DNA of 64,000 nucleotides from Pararge aegeria (Eukaryota; Arthropoda; Insecta; Lepidoptera; Nymphalidae), in contig NC_053202.1 of NCBI RefSeq assembly GCF_905163445.1, positions 7,192,001 to 7,256,000 on the forward strand. The letters are read 5' to 3'. Shown one piece after another: positions 57,195 through 64,000 of this stretch; within the stretch, counting starts at the first letter, position 1, and each line of letters starts with the position of its first letter. Under the pieces are notes generated by a model. It was not told the origin of the DNA. It saw nothing but the letters and a program-made list of their open reading frames with translations, and did not search any database. The translations under genes were made by a program, and so were the position numbers.

Positions 57195-57478
57195 ATCAGT
57201 TTAAACCATTACCGGCTCACTACAGGGCTCGGGTCTCCTGTCAGAGTGAAAAGGATTCAAGCCATAGTCCGCCACGCTGGTAAAGATCAGATTTGTAGAT
57301 TTTACACGCCTTTAACAACATTATGGAGAGCACTCAGTGGTGCAGTTTGCGTCACCGTTTATGCAAGTGATATTTAATTGTATAAATTGAAAACGCACAT
57401 AACTCCGAAATGTCAGCGATGCGGGCCGGAGATCGAACTCGGTCCCCCCGAACGGAAAGCCCTTACCTATCAACACTG
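57195..57478 (-). mobile_element. SINE family G, nearly complete
   Basis: GTTTAAACCATTACCGGCTC, GGTCTCCTGTCAGAGTGAAA, GTCCGCCACGCTGG, GCGTCACCGTTTATGCAAGT, AAAACGCACATAACTCCG and box-B complement GAGATCGAACTCGGTCC (57429-57445). Confidence 0.84.
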
Positions 57479-57669
57479 CGTATATTGAGTATACGCTTTT
57501 ATAACATGATTCCGAAGGACATTCTAGACCTAATACATACATTAATTAAACTAGGCTATATCACATTTATGCGAGGTGACTATATAATTGAATTTATTTA
57601 TGACAAGTTTTCTTTGAAGCTGTTAGGTTTCCCGCCATCTCCCACAAGATAGAAAACAACAATTATAAC

Positions 57670-57727
57670 CAAATATACTACGATAATACACACATCGCCA
57701 TATAGTCCCAAAGTAAGCATAGCTTGT
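57670..57727 (-). mobile_element. SINE family A 3' tail
   Basis: ACTACGATAATACACACATC, GCCATATAGTCCCAAAGTAA and GCATAGCTTG; cut off by a family G fragment at 57728. Confidence 0.82.
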
Positions 57728-57812
57728 TTAATTTAAATATCACTAGCTTTAAACGGTGAAGGAAAACATCTTTAGGAAACCTGCATGCCCGAGAGTTCTC
57801 ATTATTAATCCA
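57728..57812 (+). mobile_element. SINE family G internal fragment
   Basis: AATATCACTAGCTTTAAACG, GTGAAGGAAAACATCTTTAG and CTGCATGCCCGAGAGTTCTC. Confidence 0.78.
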
Positions 57813-57995
57813 TAGTAATATTATAAACGCGAAAGTGTGTCTGTTTGTTCTGTTAGTACTTCGCACCCTAACTAAGCAACCAATCTATTTGATTTTTGGC
57901 ATAGAAGGAATTTAGTTGGAAGGGCGGAGAGTAACATAGGCTACTTTTTATCCCAGAAAAACAAACTGTTCCCATGGGTTCTGCAAAAAACAGTA
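57813..57995 (+). mobile_element. Helitron-like fragment
   Basis: ATAGTAATATTATAAACGCG, AAGTGTGTCTGTTTGTTC, ACATAGGCTACTTTTTATCC and CAGAAAAACAAACTGTTCCC. The 3' end is not seen. Confidence 0.6.
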
Positions 57996-58057
57996 ATTAA
58001 CTCAAACGAAGAAGGCTAGAAACCGCTTTTTATGCCCCCCAATCGTTATCCAATGAA

Positions 58058-58560
58058 ACCAAGCGAATCATACAAGTCGCTTGGTTCTGTTTGGCATGGG
58101 TCAGATTCGGATAGTATCTTTAAGTGGTAGGTTTGCTTGAATGTTTGGCCCCAGCTTTCAATAGGAGCTATAATTTACTTAGAGTGTAGTAGCCTTAAAG
58201 ACGATCGATATTTTCTTCTTAGCTATAGAAATCATTGAAAAAAACAGATAGGATTGAAAATTTATTTTGCTCCTCGGTCATCAGGTTCGGATAGTATGTT
58301 TAAGCGCTGGTTTTGCTCGTATGTCTGACCTCAACTTTCGTTAGGAGATATAATTTAAATAAAAGTATAAATAAGTATGTATGTATATTTTCTTCTTAGC
58401 TACAGAAAGTTTTGAAAAGACAGATATTATACCGATATCGATAACATAAGGCATTCAAAGTGAATACCCGTCCAAATCGAAAAATGCTTTCGCCAACGAA
58501 AATTGAAAAATGATTGAAAATTTATTTTGCTCTTCGCGTTACAGGATTTCCATAAATCTT
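58058..58560. repeat. Tandem repeat with 180-bp period
   Basis: Two units start TCAGATTCGGATAGTATCTT (58101) and TCAGGTTCGGATAGTATGTT (58281). They share TTTGCTTGAATGT against TTTGCTCGTATGT, AGGAGCTATAATTTA against AGGAGATATAATTTA, and TATTTTCTTCTTAGCTA. The word GAAAATTTATTTTGCTC precedes the second unit (58255) and recurs at 58515. A 10-bp inverted repeat AACCAAGCGA/TCGCTTGGTT lies just upstream (58058-58087). Confidence 0.85.
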
Positions 58561-58691
58561 ACCCTCGGCTAATGATACAAAAATAAGGTTGTGGATGAAA
58601 ATATGTTCATCTCTACAAATTTCCGAGCCGCCGTACCTTTTTATCAAAATTATAATACTTATTATCAAAATTATAAATAAATAAATAAATA

Positions 58692-58957
58692 TACTACGAC
58701 AATACACACATCGCCATCTAGCCCCAAAGTAAGCGTAGCTTGTGTTATGGGTACTGAGATAGCTGATGAATATTTTTTTTATGAATATAATACACATAAA
58801 TACTTATAATATACAGATAAACACTTATAATAGACACTGAAAAACATTCATGTTCATCACACAAACAGTCTTCAATCTTCTCCAGTTGTGGGAATCGAAC
58901 CAACGGCCTTGGACTCAAAAAGCAGGGTCGCTGCCCACTGCGCCACTCGGCCGTCAA
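58692..58957 (-). mobile_element. SINE family A, full length
   Basis: Minus copy from ACTACGACAATACACACATC to the head GACGGCCGAGTGGCGCAGTG. Box B complement GGGAATCGAACC is at 58889-58900. It shares with 11576-11835 the GAGTGG head and the ATAGCT and TTTTTTTTATGAATATAATA features, so these two form a subfamily. Confidence 0.93.
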
Positions 58958-58974
58958 TATCTAATAATGTTCTT

Positions 58975-59140
58975 TTCCTACTTATTATTATAAATACGAA
59001 TGTTTGTATGGATTGATGGCTGTTTGTTATTGTCTGCTGAACGCAAAGACTACTAAACCAATTTGTATGAAATTTGGAATGTAGATAGGTTCCAAATATA
59101 CAATAATATACCCTGATATAAGGCATAGTCTAAAATACAG
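58975..59140 (+). mobile_element. Helitron-like fragment
   Basis: CTACTTATTATTATAAATAC, GAATGTTTGTATGGATTG, CTACTAAACCAATTTGTATG and AAATTTGGAATGTAGATAGG. A second related stretch, AGTTTGGATGGAAGATTGTT and GGATGAAATTAAACACAGAT, follows at 59190-59245. The end is lost. Confidence 0.55.
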
Positions 59141-59337
59141 CTTCAGGGGTTTTATGAAAAAACAAAAAAATTACTAATATTTTTTATGTGAAAGTTTGGA
59201 TGGAAGATTGTTACTCAATGATCTGGATGAAATTAAACACAGATAGATTATCGTTTGCAACTATGGGCTACTTTTTATATCGTGTATAACGTTCAAAACA
59301 ACTGAGGGTTAGATTTTTCAGTATATCATTCTACAAT

Positions 59338-59632
59338 TCTAAATTCAAATTCTAAATTTTTTTATTCATGTAGGCTACTTGCACTTATGAAGCGTTAATA
59401 CGTATATGTTTACATAATTGTAAGGGAAGGTGATAACTTCGTTCGCAAACTTAAACCTAAAGCTACGAGGGTTCCAAACGCGCCCTGGTCTAAGAAGAGC
59501 CCACAAACTTAGCCGGGTTTCTTTTTGTTATCACCATCTCACAGTAAATTAATATTAAGCTACAGAGTTAGAGTCATTCACACCCAAGCTTTTTCATCGT
59601 TAAAGTAATCCTTAACATTAAAATATTGCAAT
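59338..59632 (-). mobile_element. Family B repeat, full copy
   Basis: AAATTCAAATTCTAAATTTT, TTATTCATGTAGGCTACTTG, AGGTGATAACTTCGTTCGC, CTACGAGGGTTCCAAACGCG, CACAAACTTAGCCGGGTTTC and ACCCAAGCTTTTTCATCG. Confidence 0.9.
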
Positions 59633-59904
59633 ACCCAATTGGCTTTATTCCCTCTTCCAAACTATAGCTTAGTAAAAAAGATAGATATATTATAGATATA
59701 GATAGATGTATACAAAAGGGTTAGATATAGTCTAAGGTCGCTTTAATACCAACATAAGGCTTCCCAGTGAGCACTCGTTGACCTAGAAACTGGCACAATG
59801 CATGCGGGTACGCCTGGGGAGTTCAGATGTTTAAATTTTTTTACTGTAAGCGTGTTGTTTGATAACGCCCTGGCGCCACTTGTACTTATTTGATTTATTG
59901 ATTA
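59633..59904. other. Unassigned sequence
   Basis: No feature is recognised beyond GATA-rich words (59683-59705). Confidence 0.35.
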
Positions 59905-60116
59905 CGCGGCTTCGTAAGCGGTCTTTTAGATTTTCATGAATCCTGCGGGATCCGTGCATTTTTCCGGGATAAAATGCAGCCTATGTATTAATCCAGGTTA
60001 CAATGTATCTCCATTCCAAAATTCAGTCAAATTGGTCAAGTAGTTTTTGCGTGAAAGAGTAACAAACATCCATCCATCCATCCTTACAAACTTTCGTATT
60101 TATAATATTAGTAGGA
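59905..60116 (-). mobile_element. Helitron-type element, 3' end lost
   Basis: Element sense 5' end TCCTACTAATATTATAAATA at 60113, a GGAT-type short repeat (60067-60085 as ATCC), then GTTACTCTTTCACGCAAAAA. CCGGGATAAAATGCAGCCTA lies at 59963. The region GATTACGCGGCTTCG near 59901 may be the remnant of the 3' end. Confidence 0.68.
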
Positions 60117-60227
60117 CAGGATGTTGCAATAAAAATTAAATAACTAAACTAAATAATTTATTTATATTCTTATTTTAATCCTTATCAGCCTATTTATATT
60201 CTACTGCTTGGCCTCAGAAAGCTCAGA

Positions 60228-60318
60228 TTTTTTTTTATATTCTACTACATGTTAGCCCTAGACTAAAATTACACGATCGATGGTGCAGTCTCAAATGGTA
60301 ATGGGCTTTCCTGGTATA
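60228..60318 (-). mobile_element. SINE family D 3' fragment, inverted relative to the next copy
   Basis: T-rich edge, CTACTACATGTTAGCCCTAG, GGTGCAGTCTCAAATGGTAA. Together with the plus copy that begins 90 bp later it forms an inverted pair. Confidence 0.76.
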
Positions 60319-60409
60319 TTATATATGGCAGATATATTATAACAATATCTTTCTTTTTCTGCTCGACATTGTTCCGGAGCGCTAAATAATTCTACGGTGT
60401 TTAGCTATT

Positions 60410-60742
60410 GACGACCTCCCTGGCGCAACGGCAAGCGCTGTGAATTTAAGTAGGAGGTCCCGGTTTCGATTACCGGCAGGGGCAATTTGGGAAGTTATAA
60501 TTTCAGAATTTTCTCTGGTCTTGTGTGGTGGGAGGCTTTGGCCGTGGCTTTTCACATCCTTACCGACAAAGACGTGCCGCTAAGCGATGTAGTGTTCCGG
60601 TGCGATATCGCGTAGACACCGAATAGGGGTATGACTACCATACTCCCTAATAGGTTAGCCCACTACTATCTTTGACTGCATCATCACTTACTACCAGGTG
60701 AATGAGAATTGATGTACTCACTTGTAGTGGAATAAAAAAAAC
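60410..60742 (+). mobile_element. SINE family D, reference full-length copy
   Basis: Head GACGACCTCCCTGGCGCAAC (box A at about 60421-60432) and CGGTTTCGATTACCG (box B at 60461-60475). The body is GGGGCAATTTGGGAAGTTAT, TCTGGTCTTGTGTGGTGGG, CGTGCCGCTAAGCGATGTAG and ACACCGAATAGGGGTATGAC. The 3' end CACTTGTAGTGGAATAAAAA is short A-rich. Length about 333 bp. Other D copies are recognised by comparison with this one. Confidence 0.92.
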
Positions 60743-60929
60743 GTTTTCTTTCGGTGCACTACATAATTTGACAACTTGTTCTCTAAATTGACAACGAACC
60801 TGACCAAACTAGAGCAAAATAAATTCAGAATATATAAACTAACCAATTTGCCCCTGCCAGGGGTTGAATCCTGGACCACCCACTTATAAAAAGAAAGTCA
60901 AAAAGTAGAGAAAAATGTACATGTTAGCT

Positions 60930-61136
60930 CTACCATGCTGCTCTATCGCGGGCTAGTGGGCTTTAATGTATATGATCACATATACATATATAGTGCTCTC
61001 TGTCATACCAATTGCGAAGTGCAGCACGCCATTTTTCCAAACTCTGTGCAATTTATGGCCCTAAAACCGAACCTAGAACCCACTCACTGCTCGCAAAGGT
61101 CATCAGTCAAATATGCTAACCACTAGGCCATAATGA
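60930..61136 (-). mobile_element. Family J-like retroposon, minus
   Basis: CATGCTGCTCTATCGCGGGC, TAGTGGGCTTTAATGTATAT, TGGCCCTAAAACCGAACCTA and the head complement ATGCTAACCACTAGGCCATA (box A). It is more distant from 41065-41350 than the other copies. Confidence 0.62.
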
Positions 61137-61497
61137 GGCAGTTAATATAAATACTACATAGCCACTAGCAAAAAATTCTATGCAGCAAAACACTTTTTTA
61201 AGCTTCTTTTAAAAGAGTGAGAATAGCCTTAATACTAAAATGCGTACATTAACCCGGCTTAGTAAACATTTTAATTCGACCAGTCTGAGTACATTTAATC
61301 TTCCATTTGATGGGTAATACGTGATTAATCCCAGAAAAGGTTAATATAGGTCTACCTTCAAAGAAAGTCGATTTCAATGTGTGGATTTTTCTTTATTTGC
61401 GATAGGGCTGCCTACTGTGATCGTTCAAGTGAAATTAAGTATTACCGACTACAGTGGTTTTACTAGAACTTGTCCTCTATAAATAGATAATAAATAC
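61137..61497. other. Unassigned sequence
   Basis: No gene or repeat is recognised. Confidence 0.35.
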
Positions 61498-61738
61498 TAC
61501 TACGACAATACACACATCGCCATCTAGCCCCAAGGTAAGCGTAGCTTGTGTTATGGGTACTAAGATGACTGCTTAGTATTTTTATAATTTACATAAATAC
61601 TTATAATACACAGATAAACACCCAGACACTGGAAAACATTCATGTTAATCATACAAACATTTTCCAGCTGTGGGAATCGAACCCACGGCCTGGACTCAGA
61701 AAGCAGGGTCGCAGCCCACTGCGCCAATCGGCCGTCAA
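61498..61738 (-). mobile_element. SINE family A, full length
   Basis: Minus copy from ACTACGACAATACACACATC to the head GACGGCCGATTGGCGCAGTG. Box B complement GGGAATCGAACCC is at 61672-61684. AAATAC occurs on both sides (61491-61496 and 61737-61742) as a possible short TSD. Confidence 0.93.
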
Positions 61739-61834
61739 ATACAGTATAGTCCCTATATAATGTAGGGGACAAGTTATAGCCAGTGGACTGCAGCATATTA
61801 AATGTTACAAGTATTAGTAAACGAACTATACACA

Positions 61835-61991
61835 TACATCTGTATATTATAAGTATTTATGTGTATTATATTCATAAAAAAAAAAAAAAAATCAGCTGCT
61901 ATCTTAGTACCCATAACACAAGCTACGCTTACTTTGGGGCTAGATGACGATGTGTGTATTGTCGTAGTATATATATATATATATATATATT
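61835..61991 (+). mobile_element. SINE family A 3' half and TA microsatellite
   Basis: TCTGTATATTATAAGTATTT, an A run, TACCCATAACACAAGCTACG, GGGGCTAGATGACGATGTGT, then a TA run (61964-61991). It faces the full copy at 61498-61738 in inverted orientation, about 100 bp away. Confidence 0.88.
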
Positions 61992-62399
61992 TTTAAATTT
62001 TATAATATGTTACACTTATTTTGCAAAGAGGAAAATGTACAAGATATTTTACTAAGTTGATTAGAATTTGTACAAATATTCTTATAATTCCTATTTAATT
62101 CAACAAGCAATTTACTACAAATCATAAAAAAAATATATATTGGAATCATGACAATGTGTCGCTTGGTATTTCGATATAAATACGGGGGCATTTGCGATAC
62201 ACTCCAGTCCTGTTTAGAGACTCACACGGCGCATTGCCACCTCTTGATGCCTTCATCGTTATGACATATATCATTTAAATGAACATATAGGTTCTGGCAA
62301 TCAATAGCCGAAAAACAGATAAACCGACATACATATAAAATAATCATACCGACATACATCTTTGTTAAATTATATGAGCTTAAAAAATTTAGAATAGCC
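61992..62399. other. Unassigned AT-rich sequence
   Basis: Two short minus frames (62000-62191, 62222-62437) have no recognisable motif. ACCGACATACAT repeats at 62322 and 62349. Confidence 0.38.
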
Positions 62400-62480
62400 T
62401 TAATACAAGCTACGCTTATTTTAGGGCTGGATGCCAATGTGTGTATTGTCGTAGTATATATATATATGTATATATTTTAT
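62400..62480 (+). mobile_element. SINE family A 3' tail
   Basis: TACAAGCTACGCTTATTTTA, GGGCTGGATGCCAATGTGTG and TATTGTCGTAGTATATATAT. Confidence 0.82.
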
Positions 62481-63296
62481 ATACAAATAAATATATAAAG
62501 ACAATATTATAAGTATTTATTAGATTAAAATCCAAACACGATGCATTATATATACCTACACTTTGAAAAAAACCAGAGACATCCGAAGGGTCTTACAAAC
62601 AGATCGACGCCCGGACTTTCTATTGCAAAAAATCCTTTAGTTATTTTCATATTGTAGCTAAGCGCATCACGCAAGCTTTAGGCTGGCGTTCCACCAAAAC
62701 TGTGCGTGGATGCAAAGCTATGTGTCCTTTTTCACTAAGGTCTGTAACGTGAGGTACATTTAAGTATTTTAGTAGTGTATGTTTAATTCTGTTTCACACA
62801 AATTGAGTGGTCTAGCAATATTGCTTGCTATTCTTTCTTACGGAAAACGTTGTAGCAGTAGATATATTTAAACCTATCAACTTAGTTCGTTCAGAGATTT
62901 GTGTACAACTGAATTTGATCACCATTATAAGTGACGTACAAGTAAACGAATAAGCACACATCACACATGATTCGTCGCTTTATAAATAATCCCGATGTTA
63001 GAGTGATATCAATTATTTAGAAATTAACTTTGTTTTTAAAGACAGCTTGAACAACATAGCCTCGCAAAGCTGTGGATATCCGACTTTATTGACGAAATTA
63101 CACATTAAATGACAAAAAAAAAAGATAAATAATTGTTATAATAATAACAATTACTAATAATAGTTTCTGAATATTTTTTTAGCACATTTTTCCAACAATG
63201 AATATTCCTTTTTTCATGAACAGCGGTCCCGTTGTACTAGATGTTATAACCAATTATGGTGTGCGTACCTAAGTTTTGGGGGGTACGGCAGTCATA
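62481..63296. other. Unassigned sequence
   Basis: About 0.8 kb without recognised repeats or a credible frame. TAATTGTTATAATAATAACAATTA at 63130-63153 is a near-perfect AT-rich palindrome. Confidence 0.38.
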
Positions 63297-63297
63297 C

Positions 63298-63530
63298 GTG
63301 ACGGCTGATTGGCGCAGTGGGCATCGACCCTGCTTTCTGAATCCAAGGCCGTGGGTTCGATACCCACAACTGTTAAATGTTTGTGTCATAAACATGCATG
63401 TTTTCCAGTGGATGGGTATATATATAATATGCATGTTATATTAGATTATTCATAAAAATATTCATGAGTCATCTTAGAACCCATAACACAAGCTATGCTT
63501 ACTTTAGGACTATATTGAGTTAGAGTATTG
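63298..63530 (+). mobile_element. SINE family A, full length
   Basis: Head TGACGGCTGATTGGCGCAGT, box B GGGTTCGATACCC (63354-63366), body with ATTCATGAGTCATCTTAG, tail CACAAGCTATGCTTACTTTA. The last part of the 3' end is altered and runs into a family D copy. Confidence 0.9.
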
Positions 63531-63712
63531 TAACCCCTAATCGTTTTCTACGCGACATCATATCAGAACGATAAGAAGCTTAGCGTTTTGGTATATTGTC
63601 CCGAAAATTCAGAAATTAGGAATTCCCAAACTGGACCCAGCTGGCGAACGAAACCAGGACCGCCAACTTATATGACCAGAGTGCTTATCACTGCGCCAGA
63701 GAGGTCGCAAGA
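63530..63712 (-). mobile_element. SINE family D, head side
   Basis: GTAACCCCTAATCGTTTTCT, ACGCGACATCATATCAGAAC, AAATTCAGAAATTAGGAATT and box-A complement CACTGCGCCAGAGAGGTCGC at 63691-63710. The 3' end is lost at the border with SINE A. Confidence 0.83.
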
Positions 63713-63725
63713 ATTTAATCAAGCA

Positions 63726-63832
63726 GGTTTTCTGGAGGAGATCGCTTCAATATATTTATTATCGTTTTATTTTTGTTAACCTGGTTTTATATTTGTATGT
63801 GCAATAAATACTTTTTCTTCTTTCTTCTTCTT
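63726..63832 (+). mobile_element. Family C mini-retroposon
   Basis: GGTTTTCTGGAGGAGATCGC at the constant 5' end, then GTATGTGCAATAAATAC and a CTT-type tail (TTCTTCTTTCTTCTTCTTG). Confidence 0.75.
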
Positions 63833-63865
63833 GATAACTTCATAGTGTCATAGTACGTATGATGA

Positions 63866-64000
63866 TGATAGCCCAGTGAGTAGGACTCCGACTTCACTTT
63901 CGGGGGGCCGAGTTCAAATCCCAGCTCTAACTTTTCTAAGTAATGTGCGTTATAAGCAATTAAAATATAACTTGCTTCAACGGTGAAGGAAAACATCGTG
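63866..64000 (+). mobile_element. SINE family G, head and front half, runs off the window
   Basis: ATAGCCCAGTGAGTAGGACT (box A) and GAGTTCAAATCCCAGC (box B, 63910-63925), then AAGTAATGTGCGTTATAAGC and TTCAACGGTGAAGGAAAACA. The copy continues beyond base 64000. Confidence 0.86.

Noticed and set aside
1..64000. A dedicated defence system, biosynthetic cluster or viral insertion
   Set aside because: No multi-gene arrangement, no capsid, polymerase or nuclease frames apart from LINE fragments, and no codon-dense region were found.

Overview
This window looks like insect, most probably lepidopteran (butterfly or moth), nuclear DNA. The evidence is indirect but consistent: AT-rich non-coding sequence, no operon-like gene packing, no host gene that I can recognise, and a dense mix of short retroposons, Helitron-type elements and RTE-like LINE pieces. 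The Helitron pieces carry lepidopteran-style ends (a 5' end around TATTATAAATG and a 3' end CGCGGGCAACAGCTAGT). I could not search a database, so the species is not determined. The window reads as an intergenic region or a very large intron that is mostly transposon sediment.

Mobile content. (1) RTE-like LINE: six copies or tails (2586-3243 minus, 7482-8553 minus, 35207-35328 plus, 47582-49269 plus, 52958-53072 minus, 55167-55284 minus). The 47.6 kb copy keeps an uninterrupted reverse transcriptase frame and a 13-bp target-site duplication (TSD). The 7.5 kb copy is almost base-identical to it and lies in opposite orientation. (2) C-terminal or 3' fragments of other LINE groups at 11.3, 12.0, 16.9, 20.9, 25.9, 28.7, 34.7, 39.5, 41.9 and 55.4 kb. 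(3) Several short repeat families, named here by letter because no database name could be assigned. A, D, E and G have tRNA-like heads. J and I have weaker tRNA-like heads. B, C and K are retroposon-like without a clear promoter. A alone has about 19 full or partial copies. (4) Helitron-type non-autonomous elements at 1.8, 4.2, 4.3, 13.0, 14.1, 16.4, 19.3, 26.7, 31.0, 33.3, 46.2, 47.3, 57.8, 59.0 and 59.9 kb. (5) A hAT-like MITE with clear terminal repeats at 34.0 kb, a relative at 7.3 kb, and a possible MITE at 56.2 kb. (6) A foldback family H at 10.3, 17.9, 36.4 and 45.8 kb.

The most informative structure is the nesting, which gives a relative order of insertion: Helitrons inside SINE A (4.15-4.66 kb), RTE at the end of a MITE (7.48-8.55 kb), LINE inside a Helitron-like repeat (16.9-17.2 kb), family B inside a Helitron (26.7 kb), LINE inside family J (34.7-35.1 kb), family C inside SINE A (45.2 kb). 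Several carry readable TSDs.

A second theme is local rearrangement. There are near-perfect palindromes or inverted micro-duplications at 667-784, 8507-8550, 17365-17441, 27692-27741 and 32172-32204. There are diverged tandem duplications at 1.6-2.3, 5.2-6.9, 25.3-25.7 and 58.1-58.5 kb. No CRISPR array, rRNA, genuine tRNA gene or bacterial-type system is present, and I found no convincing host protein-coding exon.
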